Assembly: GCA_959599095.1 (NCBI GenBank)
Contig: CAUGGC010000003.1
Coordinates: 1-64,000 of the forward strand
Source of the DNA: an uncultured Collinsella sp.
GTDB lineage: Bacteria; Actinomycetota; Coriobacteriia; Coriobacteriales; Coriobacteriaceae
Length of the DNA: 64,000 bases
Direction of reading: 5' to 3'
A model generated the notes under the pieces. The model did no database searches, had not been told where the DNA came from, and saw nothing but the letters and a program-made list of their open reading frames with translations. Below are positions 57,231 to 64,000 of the stretch, one piece after another; positions within the stretch are counted from its first letter, which is position 1, and every line of letters begins with the position of its first letter. A program made the position numbers and the translations under genes.

Positions 57231-59453
57231 TTAGAGATGCAGCACGCGGTCGCGGATCTCCTCGGTTCGGCCCTGGTTCCAGAACTGGGTACCGATGTAG
57301 CCGCACGTGCGACGGGCAACATTCATCTTCTCCTGATCGCGGTTGCCGCAGTTGGGGCACTCCCACACCAGTTTGCCATCATCCTCGACAATCTTGATCT
57401 CGCCGTCGTAGCCGCACACCTGGCAGTAATCGCTCTTGGTGTTGAGCTCGGCGTACATGATGTTGTCATAGATGTACTGCATCACGCGAATGACAGCCTT
57501 GAGGTTGTCCTGCATGTTGGGAACCTCGACGTAGGAGATAGCACCGCCCGGCGAAAGCTGCTGGAACATGCCCTCAAACTTAAGCTTGTCGAAGGCATCG
57601 ATCTCCTCGGACACGTGGACGTGATAGCTGTTAGTGATGTAGCCCTTGTCCGTCACGCCCGGGATAATGCCAAAACGACGCTGCAGGCACTTGGCGAACT
57701 TGTAGGTCGTCGACTCCAACGGCGTGCCGTACAGCGAGAAATCGATGTCGCTCGCAGCCTTCCACTCCGCGCACTTGTCGTTCATGTGCTGCATGACGGC
57801 CATGGCAAACGGCGTGCCCTCCTTCTCGGTGTGGCTGTGACCCGTCATGTACTTGACGCACTCATACAGACCGGCGTAACCCAGGCTGATGGTGGAATAG
57901 CCGCCCACGAGCAGTTTGTCGATCGTCTCACCCTTCTTAAGGCGCGCCAGGGCGCCGTACTGCCAAAGGATCGGCGCGGCATCCGAAAGCGTGCCCATCA
58001 GGCGCTCATGGCGGCACAGCAGGGCCCGGTGGCACAGCTCAAGGCGCTCATCGAAGATCTTCCAGAACTTGTCCATATCCTGGTGCGAGCTCAACGCGAC
58101 ATCGGGCAGGTTAATGGTTACAACACCCTGGTTAAAGCGACCATAGTACTTAGGCTTGGTCGGGTCATAGTTCAGCGCGTTGGCAACATTGTTAAAGCCG
58201 TTGCCCGAGCGATCGGGCGTCAGGAAACTGCGGCAACCCATGCAGGTGTAGCAATCGCCGTTGCCGGCGCTCTCGCCCTTCGACAGCTTGAGCTCGCGCA
58301 TCTTCTTCTCGGAGATGTAGTCGGGCACCATGCGCTTGGCGGTGCACTTGGCAGCCAGCTGGGTCAGGTAGAAGTACGGGGAATTCTCGTGAACGTTATC
58401 GTCCTCGAGTACATAGATAAGCTTGGGGAATGCCGGGGTAATCCACACGCCGGCCTCGTTCTTAACGCCCTCGTAGCGCTGGCGAAGCGTCTCCTCCACA
58501 ATCATGGCAAGGTCGTGCTTCTCCTGAGGCGTACGGGCCTCGTTAAGATACATAAAGACCGTCACGAACGGCGCCTGGCCGTTGGTGGTCATAAGGGTCA
58601 CGACCTGATACTGAATCGTCTGAACGCCGCGACGGATCTCGTCACGCAGGCGGTCCTCAACAACCTCGCGGACCTTTTCGGGAGATGCGGAAACGCCGAG
58701 CTCCTCGAGCTCGCGGGCGACCTCGCCGCGAATCTTTTGACGGCTCACCTCGACGAACGGGGCAAGATGGGTCAGCGAAATCGACTGGCCGCCGTACTGG
58801 GAGGAAGCAACCTGAGCGATAATCTGCGTCGCGATGTTGCAGGCGGTCGAGAAGCTGTGCGGCTTCTCGATCAGCGTGCCCGAGATAACGGTGCCGTTCT
58901 GGAGCATGTCCTCCAGGTTCACCAGGTCGCAGTTGTGCATGTGCTGAGCAAAGTAATCCGAATCATGGAAGTGGATCAGGCCCTCATTATGGGCGTCCAC
59001 GATCTCCTGGGGCAGCAGCACGCGCTGGGTCAGGTCCTTGGAAATCTCGCCGGCCATATAGTCGCGCTGAACGGAGTTGACGGTCGGGTTCTTGTTGGAG
59101 TTCTCCTGCTTGACCTCTTCGTTATTGCACTCAATCAACGACAGGATCTTGTCATCGGTCGTGTTCTTCTGGCGCTTCAGGCTCTGAACATAGCGATAGA
59201 TGATGTAGTGGCGGGCAACCTCGTAGCAGTCGAGACGCATGATCTCGTCCTCGACCAAATCCTGGATCTCCTCGACCGAAACGGTGTGGCCCGCGTTCTC
59301 GCATGCCTCGGCGACGTTTTGCGCCGCATAAACCACCTGGCGGTCGGTTAGACGAGAGCTCTCCTCGACCTCCAAGTTGGCGGCGCGGATGGCATTGACG
59401 ATCTTATCGATGTCAAAGACAACCTCGGTGCCGCTGCGCTTGATGATCTTCAT
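57231..59453 (-). CDS. nrdD: Anaerobic ribonucleoside-triphosphate reductase
   Basis: A 740-residue glycyl-radical enzyme making dNTPs without oxygen. Residues 1-90 are an ATP-cone (MKIIKRSGTEVVFDIDKIVNAIRAAN). The catalytic core includes LIHFHDSDYFAQHMHNCDLVNLEDML and CYTCMGCRSFLTPD. The C-terminal zinc ribbon has CQVCGYDG and CPNCGNRD, followed by the glycyl radical loop RRTCGYIGTQFWNQGR. Start 59453 has AGAGG. Two NrdR boxes lie upstream. Confidence 0.96.
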   Translation of the reverse strand: MKIIKRSGTEVVFDIDKIVNAIRAANLEVEESSRLTDRQVVYAAQNVAEACENAGHTVSVEEIQDLVEDEIMRLDCYEVARHYIIYRYVQSLKRQKNTTDDKILSLIECNNEEVKQENSNKNPTVNSVQRDYMAGEISKDLTQRVLLPQEIVDAHNEGLIHFHDSDYFAQHMHNCDLVNLEDMLQNGTVISGTLIEKPHSFSTACNIATQIIAQVASSQYGGQSISLTHLAPFVEVSRQKIRGEVARELEELGVSASPEKVREVVEDRLRDEIRRGVQTIQYQVVTLMTTNGQAPFVTVFMYLNEARTPQEKHDLAMIVEETLRQRYEGVKNEAGVWITPAFPKLIYVLEDDNVHENSPYFYLTQLAAKCTAKRMVPDYISEKKMRELKLSKGESAGNGDCYTCMGCRSFLTPDRSGNGFNNVANALNYDPTKPKYYGRFNQGVVTINLPDVALSSHQDMDKFWKIFDERLELCHRALLCRHERLMGTLSDAAPILWQYGALARLKKGETIDKLLVGGYSTISLGYAGLYECVKYMTGHSHTEKEGTPFAMAVMQHMNDKCAEWKAASDIDFSLYGTPLESTTYKFAKCLQRRFGIIPGVTDKGYITNSYHVHVSEEIDAFDKLKFEGMFQQLSPGGAISYVEVPNMQDNLKAVIRVMQYIYDNIMYAELNTKSDYCQVCGYDGEIKIVEDDGKLVWECPNCGNRDQEKMNVARRTCGYIGTQFWNQGRTEEIRDRVLHL

Positions 59454-59678
59454 CCTCTTGCCTCTTTCGCGTCGTAGCCTCATTGCGCTTCAGAGCCAAA
59501 CGATGCCCGGCAGGGCTTGCCCCTGTCTTGCGGCGCCGTCGCGCAATCTGTGTTCTCGATAAACCATAAGCCTCCATGCGGACATTCCCTAGAGCCAATC
59601 AAGCGGCTCAAGGACACGTTCGAAAGAGGCAGTTAAGGTCTTCGTTCTCTGTCCGCCATCTATCATACGACAAAGAGG

Positions 59679-59726
59679 CATCTATATCCTGTATTCTTTT
59701 TTTAGGTCAAACACAACATATAGTGT
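59679..59726 (-). promoter_or_regulatory. nrdD promoter with tandem NrdR boxes
   Basis: ACACAACATATAGTGT (59711-59726) matches the NrdR box closely; a weaker one lies at 59679-59694 (10 of 16), exactly 32 bp apart, the usual helical phasing. On the minus strand TTGACC (59710-59705) and TATAGA (59686-59681) with an 18-bp spacer form the promoter, so the boxes flank the -35 and overlap the -10. The nrdR gene is not in the window. Confidence 0.75.
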
Positions 59727-59739
59727 TTCGGCAGGTCAA

Positions 59740-60047
59740 AGCAATTAGTCATTTTGCAGACGCATTAAAAATGAGGGGTTCTTGGCAAGTCGGTAAAACG
59801 TTACCAACACAGCTACCTGCATGGCAGTTATAAAACCCCCTTAGTCAAGCCGCTGACAAATCCTACCAAAACCAAGTCGCTCACGCCAAAAGAATCCAAA
59901 AGATTATGCTTGACCAACATGTTGCGGTCACGATCGGCCAGGACGTATGCAATCTGCCGGCACCTCTACGGGATGCGAAGACCATCGCGTACAGACCTTG
60001 GATCAATATTTGGTGGCTTATATTGGCGGCGTGCTTGGTGGCAAAAC
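59740..60047. other. Intergenic stretch between nrdD and tRNA genes
   Basis: About 300 bp without a supported gene; AT-rich to the left. CCTACCAAAACCAAG (about 59871) resembles part of the 30-nt repeat at 31929. Short frames in it have no ribosome sites. Confidence 0.45.
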
Positions 60048-60079
60048 AAAACAGCCCAGAGGACATAGCCTCTGAGCTG
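60048..60079 (-). terminator. Terminator after the tRNA-Gly/tRNA-Val pair
   Basis: CAGC.CAGAGG / CCTCTG.GCTG stem followed by TTTTGTTTTG on the minus strand. Confidence 0.75.
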
Positions 60080-60087
60080 CGATCATT

Positions 60088-60162
60088 TGGTGGGCGTTAG
60101 AAGATTTGAACTTCTGACCTCTTCCGTGTCAGGGAAGCGCTCTCCCCCTGAGCTAAACGCCC
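60088..60162 (-). tRNA. tRNA-Val (GAC)
   Basis: Acceptor GGGCGTT / AACGCCC, D-loop TAGCTCAGGGGGAGAGC, anticodon loop CTGACAC (GAC), T arm AGAAG-TTCAAAT-CTTCT, discriminator A and an encoded CCA. Co-transcribed behind tRNA-Gly, 3 bp apart. Confidence 0.95.
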
Positions 60163-60165
60163 AAA

Positions 60166-60241
60166 TGGAGCGGACAACGGGGCTCGAACCCGCGACCCCA
60201 ACCTTGGCAAGGTTGTGCTCTACCAACTGAGCCATGTCCGC
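60166..60241 (-). tRNA. tRNA-Gly (GCC), copy 1
   Basis: Acceptor GCGGACA / TGTCCGC, anticodon loop TTGCCAA (GCC), T arm GCGGG-TTCGAGC-CCCGT, discriminator T with encoded CCA. Identical to the copies at 62286 and 62512. Confidence 0.96.
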
Positions 60242-60253
60242 TTACGAGGATTA

Positions 60254-60282
60254 ATCTTACGTGATGCCCGCATCCTATGCAA
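60254..60282 (-). promoter_or_regulatory. tRNA-Gly/Val promoter
   Basis: On the minus strand TTGCAT, 17-bp spacer, TAAGAT, 13 bp before the tRNA-Gly 5' end. Upstream lies an A/T-rich inverted repeat (AACTTTTTTTGAAAAGTT) that may be an UP element; a similar one precedes the copy at 62512. Confidence 0.65.
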
Positions 60283-60373
60283 GAACTTTTTTTGAAAAGT
60301 TTTGCGACGCTCTCGCGAGGGCATCAGTCGTCACGAAAGGCGTGGACAAACGCAGGCTCGCAGCGAGATGCCC

Positions 60374-62107
60374 CTACATCTCACCGAGCATGATCCAGGC
60401 AGAGCTGTCCTGTGCGAGCCTGCCGTCTGCAAGCGGTGATGAGGTGAGCAGGACCCTGCCCGCCGGCAGCTCCACGGGTGCTGCACCGAAGTTCGTCACA
60501 CACGCCCAGCCGTTATCGCGGCGATAGGCGATGACGCCGCCCTCAGCGCCCTCGGCACCATCCGCAAGACCGGTGCGCCCGTCAAGATCGAGCCACGCAA
60601 GATCGTTGGCGCACCCGCGCAGCTTGCGCCGCAGCCAGAGGGCGTCACGATAGAGCGCAAGCATCGATGTCGGGTCCACTTCTTCCCTATCGGCAGCATA
60701 ATCGGAAAACCATGCAGGCTGCGGCAGATGGGGCGCCGCATCGGCGTCTGCCGGCGAAAACCCAAACGATCCGCCATGCGCGGGATCGTCCGCCGCCGCC
60801 CACGGCAGGGGCACACGACAGCCGTCGCGCCCCTTCTCACGCTTCGGTCCGTGCGTATTGGTCGCAGTAGGGTCTTCGAGTGCAGCCCACGGGATATCAG
60901 CCACCTCAAAAAGGCCGAGCTCCTCACCCTGATACACGTATGCCGAGCCCGGAAGCGACAGTTCAAGCAAAAGGGCCGCCCGCGCGCGGCGCTCGCCGAG
61001 TTCACGGTCCTCGTCATAAGACGACCCGTCGCGTAAGAGCCAGTCGAGCGCAATCTGGTGGTAGCGCGTCGCCTTGATTTGCGGCAGGGCATAGCGTGTC
61101 GCCACGCGCGGCACGTCGTGGTTGGAGAGTACCCAGGTCGAGGCGGAATCGGATTCGACGGCTGCCTTCAAGCCCTTCTCGATTGCAGTGTGCATGTCAT
61201 CATAGGTCCAAGTGGCCTTGGCAAACTCAAAGTTGAATGTCTGGCCAAGCTCGCTGGGACGCGCGTAGAGATACTGGCGCTCGGGCAGCACCCACGCCTC
61301 GGCAACGGCACTGCGCGGCGGATTATAGCGGTCGAACACGCGGCGCCACTCGCGATAGATCTCGTGGACCTCATTGCGGTCCCACAGCGGATGGGTGCCG
61401 TCGTCAACCATGTCATCGCCCTCGGCGAGATGCCACCGGTCGAGGTCATCGCGGTCGAGATCCTTGGCGAGACCCTGCGCCACATCAATGCGAAAGCCGT
61501 CGACGCCTCGATCGCTCCAAAACGCCAGGACGTCGCAAAAGAGCGCGTGAACCTCAGGGCATGACCAGTCAAAGTCCGGCTGCTCGGGCGTAAATATGTG
61601 CAGATACCACTGACCGTCCGCAACACGCGTCCAGGCGGGGCCGCCAAAGTTGGCATTCCAATTGGTGGGAGGCAGCTCGCCATGCTCGCCGCAACCATCG
61701 CGGAAGATATAACGGGCGCGCTCGGGAGAACCGGGGCCGGCGGCAAGAGCGGCTTTGAACCAGGGGTGCTGGTTGGATGAATGGTTGGGCACGATGTCGA
61801 CGATGACCTTGATGCCGCGCGCGTGAGCCGCAGCGATCATGTCGTCGAAGTCGTCAAGCGAGCCGAGACGTGGGTCGACATCGCAGTAGTCCGCCACATC
61901 ATAGCCACCATCGACAAGAGGCGATGGGTAAAACGGGCTCAGCCAGATGGCCTCGATACCCAGCCGCTCAAGATAGTCCATCTTCTGGGTAATGCCCGCG
62001 ATATCGCCCAGACCCGAACCAGTCGAATCCTTAAACGAGCGCGGGTAGATCTGATAGATCGCGGCATCGGACATCCATGAGCGCAAAGAGGACTTTTCTG
62101 TAGCCAT
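60374..62107 (-). CDS. GH13 alpha-glucosidase (oligo-1,6-glucosidase type)
   Basis: A 577-residue cytosolic glycosidase. AAIYQIYPRSFKDSTGSGLGDIAGI, VIVDIVPNHSSNQHPWF, GFRIDVAQGL (nucleophile Asp), AVAEAWVLPE (acid/base Glu) and VLSNHDVPR are GH13 regions. The overall layout is the GH13 oligoglucosidase/trehalulose group; specificity for alpha-1,4, alpha-1,6 or sucrose is not fixed. It is a single gene inserted between tRNA-Gly copies. Start 62107 with GGAGACT upstream is acceptable. Confidence 0.92.
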   Translation of the reverse strand: MATEKSSLRSWMSDAAIYQIYPRSFKDSTGSGLGDIAGITQKMDYLERLGIEAIWLSPFYPSPLVDGGYDVADYCDVDPRLGSLDDFDDMIAAAHARGIKVIVDIVPNHSSNQHPWFKAALAAGPGSPERARYIFRDGCGEHGELPPTNWNANFGGPAWTRVADGQWYLHIFTPEQPDFDWSCPEVHALFCDVLAFWSDRGVDGFRIDVAQGLAKDLDRDDLDRWHLAEGDDMVDDGTHPLWDRNEVHEIYREWRRVFDRYNPPRSAVAEAWVLPERQYLYARPSELGQTFNFEFAKATWTYDDMHTAIEKGLKAAVESDSASTWVLSNHDVPRVATRYALPQIKATRYHQIALDWLLRDGSSYDEDRELGERRARAALLLELSLPGSAYVYQGEELGLFEVADIPWAALEDPTATNTHGPKREKGRDGCRVPLPWAAADDPAHGGSFGFSPADADAAPHLPQPAWFSDYAADREEVDPTSMLALYRDALWLRRKLRGCANDLAWLDLDGRTGLADGAEGAEGGVIAYRRDNGWACVTNFGAAPVELPAGRVLLTSSPLADGRLAQDSSAWIMLGEM

Positions 62108-62246
62108 GTGATGAGTCTCCCTTGCAACGAGGTTTTGCTAGATGCCCACGATGATACGCCCAAAGCGGACATTCGCGGCAAACAACGCCACAGCCACGCC
62201 CCAAAACGCTCGCTCCCTCTCGGGTTCGAGCCCATGCAATGGATAC

Positions 62247-62278
62247 AAAAAAGCCCGGCTACCGTAGTAGCCGGGCTG
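62247..62278 (-). terminator. Terminator after the tRNA-Gly/Cys/Gly cluster
   Basis: AGCCCGGCTA / TAGCCGGGCT stem with TTTTTTG after it on the minus strand. Confidence 0.9.
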
Positions 62279-62285
62279 TTGCGTT

Positions 62286-62361
62286 TGGAGCGGACAACGG
62301 GGCTCGAACCCGCGACCCCAACCTTGGCAAGGTTGTGCTCTACCAACTGAGCCATGTCCGC
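62286..62361 (-). tRNA. tRNA-Gly (GCC), copy 2
   Basis: Same sequence as copy 1, anticodon loop TTGCCAA, encoded CCA. Third in a leftward Gly-Cys-Gly transcript. Confidence 0.96.
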
Positions 62362-62403
62362 ATATGTAAAACAAAACGGGCGCCGGAGCGCCCGGATGTT
62401 GCC

Positions 62404-62477
62404 TGGAGGCGAAGCCCGGATTCGAACCGGGGGTAAAGGCTTTGCAGGCCTCTGCCTTACCACTTGGCCACTTCGCC
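62404..62477 (-). tRNA. tRNA-Cys (GCA)
   Basis: Acceptor GGCGAAG / CTTCGCC, anticodon loop CTGCAAA (GCA), T arm CCCGG-TTCGAAT-CCGGG, discriminator T with encoded CCA. Confidence 0.95.
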
Positions 62478-62511
62478 GAAAAAGGACCGCCTAAACGGTC
62501 CGGAAATGCAA

Positions 62512-62587
62512 TGGAGCGGACAACGGGGCTCGAACCCGCGACCCCAACCTTGGCAAGGTTGTGCTCTACCAACTGAGCCATGTCCGC
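62512..62587 (-). tRNA. tRNA-Gly (GCC), copy 3
   Basis: Same sequence as the two other copies, encoded CCA. First in the Gly-Cys-Gly transcript. Confidence 0.96.
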
Positions 62588-62599
62588 TTGCGGGTTATT

Positions 62600-62628
62600 A
62601 ATTTACGCGAGTTGTCCAAAAGACGCAA
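62600..62628 (-). promoter_or_regulatory. Promoter of the tRNA-Gly/Cys/Gly cluster
   Basis: On the minus strand TTGCGT, 17-bp spacer, TAAATT, 13 bp before the tRNA 5' end, with an A/T-rich inverted repeat upstream (62631-62650) like that at 60283. Confidence 0.6.
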
Positions 62629-62692
62629 GTACTTTTTTCAAAAAACTTGTCTGCCGCATGTTCTTAGTAGCCAAACGCGTTAAAGCGATTGG

Positions 62693-63475
62693 CTAGGCAC
62701 ACGATTCCAGCGCTCCGCTAAACAGCTTCACCATCTGCACGCGCGTGCCGGCGCCGTCCGTACGACGAGCAACCTCCACGTTATCGACGAGCATACGCAT
62801 AAGCTTGATACCACGGCCGCGTTCCTCGGATGCGACCGGCTCGCTCGTTTTATCGATAGAATAGCCGGCACCTCGATCAAGCACCTCAACCACAACGCGA
62901 TCGCCATAGGCCTGAACCGTCAGGACGCACCCGATACCGCCCGCATGGTCATAGGCATTACCCAGCGCCTCCCCCGACGCCAATGCGACATCGTAGCGCT
63001 CGTCACGGCGCAACGGAAGCGATTCAAGGAGTTCAGCGATGCGATGTCGGTAGTATGGAAGATTCTCGATACCCTGACGGACCTCGACACTCTTACTCCA
63101 GCGAGGCAGCTCCCCCACCGGAATGGCGGGAATAGACTCCCGTGCCGGCCCCGCGACATGAAGGATATCGACAAGACGAGCAATCTCCAAAAAGCGAACA
63201 ACTACACCTGATGCATTGACGAGCGAAAGCAGGCCTTCTCGCCTCATGAGCTCACGAGCGCGCGTAAGCAGGAATGCCAAGCCCGTCGAATCGATAAAGC
63301 TAACAGCCTGACAGTTGATGACGACACGACGCACGCCGCGGCCAATCAAAGCATCCAGCCGCCGACGCAGCGCAGGCACCGTGGCGATGTCGATATCGCC
63401 CGGTGGCGTCAAAACCGCTATGTCATTCCACTCATTCATACGACCATGGTTCCCAAAAAAGCCCACTCGATGCAT
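62693..63475 (-). CDS. STAS domain fused to HATPase (anti-anti-sigma plus serine kinase)
   Basis: A 260-residue regulator. Residues about 15-115 form a STAS domain (GDIDIATVPALRRRLDAL, phosphorylatable Ser in VSFIDSTGLAFLL). Residues about 140-255 form an RsbW/SpoIIAB-type kinase (VALASGEALGNAYDHAGG as the N box, VVEVLDRGAGYSI, then RGRGIKLMRMLVDNVEV). In partner-switching systems these are usually separate proteins. A SpoIIE-type phosphatase lies directly upstream. The start 63475 has GGGGA; 63439 is the alternative. Confidence 0.82.
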   Translation of the reverse strand: MHRVGFFGNHGRMNEWNDIAVLTPPGDIDIATVPALRRRLDALIGRGVRRVVINCQAVSFIDSTGLAFLLTRARELMRREGLLSLVNASGVVVRFLEIARLVDILHVAGPARESIPAIPVGELPRWSKSVEVRQGIENLPYYRHRIAELLESLPLRRDERYDVALASGEALGNAYDHAGGIGCVLTVQAYGDRVVVEVLDRGAGYSIDKTSEPVASEERGRGIKLMRMLVDNVEVARRTDGAGTRVQMVKLFSGALESCA

Positions 63476-63516
63476 TCGTTTCCCCAACCGTGCGGATTCA
63501 GCCCGCCCAGCGTCGT

Positions 63517-64000
63517 CTATGAACGACCCCGTAAAAACTCAAGGGACACCAATGCAATGTCATCGTCCAGCACCGATTCGGTAAATCGGTCAAGCTCGCC
63601 CAAGACCTTGCCGCAGATTCCCGATACGCCCTCACCCGAGACAGAGAGCAGAAGGTCACGAAGGCGCTGCTCACCAAAGAACGCTCCGGTGCGGTCGCGG
63701 GCCTCAATCGTTCCGTCCGTATACATGAAGAGCATGTCGCCGGGAGCGAACGTAAACACGCCTGTCTCGTACACCATGCTCTCAAAGGCACCGATTACGC
63801 CCGATTGGCATCCAAGCAGCTCGACCTCTCCCCCACGGGCCTCGCCGCCACCCAGCGGCATCGACTCTGGCCTAATGACCATGGTCGGAGGATGGCCCGC
63901 CGAACAATACGTTGCGCGTCCGGCTTTAAGGTCAATCTTGGCGATAAAGGCCGTCACGAACGTCTCGACCCTCGAAAAGCCCATGAGCATGCTGTTAAGG
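63517..64000 (-). CDS. SpoIIE-type PP2C serine phosphatase, cut by the window edge
   Basis: The C-terminal 160 residues of a PPM/SpoIIE phosphatase: VTAFIAKIDLKAGRATYCSAGHPPTMVI, GVFTFAPGDMLFMYTDGTIEARDRTGAFFGEQRL and LDDDIALVSLEF hold the conserved Asp metal ligands. The frame remains open to 64000, so the N-terminal part and any sensor domain lie outside. It would dephosphorylate the STAS Ser of the neighbouring fusion protein. Confidence 0.85.
   Translation of the reverse strand, partial: LNSMLMGFSRVETFVTAFIAKIDLKAGRATYCSAGHPPTMVIRPESMPLGGGEARGGEVELLGCQSGVIGAFESMVYETGVFTFAPGDMLFMYTDGTIEARDRTGAFFGEQRLRDLLLSVSGEGVSGICGKVLGELDRFTESVLDDDIALVSLEFLRGRS

Noticed and set aside
57237..59351. 704-codon open frame opposite nrdD, and similar long frames opposite ettA (11397-13430) and pgi (29392-31143)
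   Set aside because: They are antisense shadows of well-recognised genes, with low-complexity Leu/Val/Gly-rich translations and no ribosome sites. High GC with biased third positions makes such frames common.
60088..62587. Repeated 70-nt units that could look like a CRISPR array
   Set aside because: The repeats are full tRNA genes with cloverleaf features, irregular spacing and an encoded CCA.

Overview
The window reads as one stretch of an anaerobic, high-GC, Gram-positive-type chromosome, most likely a gut Coriobacteriia of the Collinsella kind. The signs are strong GGAGG-type ribosome sites, a LexA site of the CGAAC-N4-GTTCG type, anaerobic ribonucleotide reductase, L-lactate dehydrogenase, a fructoselysine operon, DUF3793-flavodoxin, and many small palindromic intergenic repeats. 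The genus is an inference; there is no rRNA here to fix it.

Layout. 1-8 kb: NdpA-like nucleoid protein, DUF2974 alpha/beta-hydrolase, ldh, a class I aminotransferase and glutamine-dependent nadE, all leftward. 7-11 kb: two rightward genes of unknown function (a two-helix membrane protein and a protein with a LOTUS-like N-terminus), then an AT-richer patch with a Tat-exported cysteine-protease-like protein and a lipoprotein. 11-16 kb: ettA, an sdpR-sdpI pair, tcdA and a TatD hydrolase, followed by a 230-bp element with 31-bp terminal inverted repeats. 16-23 kb: a complete fructoselysine locus (frlD, frlB, frlC, an amidohydrolase, a YfcC-type carrier, a GntR regulator). 23-26 kb: two HAD phosphatases and deoC.

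26.4-29.2 kb holds an isolated three-gene rightward cassette: an unknown protein, a ClpP-like protease broken by one frameshift, and a soluble VirD4/TraG-like ATPase. No other conjugation gene is near. 29-35 kb: pgi, a truncated iron-alcohol-dehydrogenase-like gene, an SOS Y-family polymerase with YolD, a membrane-anchored heavy-metal domain, DUF3793 and flavodoxin. 36-39 kb: a polar amino acid ABC transporter whose permease carries an extra exported domain. 39-45 kb: nfo, two oxidoreductases, a cyclase remnant, panE and a secreted coiled-coil protein.

45-50 kb: metY with a Cys-containing leader peptide and a divergent LysR regulator, rnhA, a second Gfo/Idh/MocA oxidoreductase, acylphosphatase and a Fur-type regulator. 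50-56 kb: a Cof phosphatase, a UreE-like plus FKBP pair, a dipeptidase, a YgjP-like metallopeptidase, and folB, an HD protein and folE. 56-60 kb: nrdG and nrdD with tandem NrdR boxes and very long hairpins. 60-62.6 kb: five tRNA genes (three Gly-GCC, one Val-GAC, one Cys-GCA) around a GH13 glucosidase. The window ends in a STAS-kinase fusion and a SpoIIE-type phosphatase cut by the edge.

Recurrent themes are palindromic elements placed just upstream of ribosome sites (nfo, the 40-kb oxidoreductase, nrdG), and single genes bracketed by about 30-nt inverted repeats (DUF2974 gene and alcohol-dehydrogenase-like gene). No CRISPR array, insertion sequence, integrase, rRNA or phage structural gene was seen.
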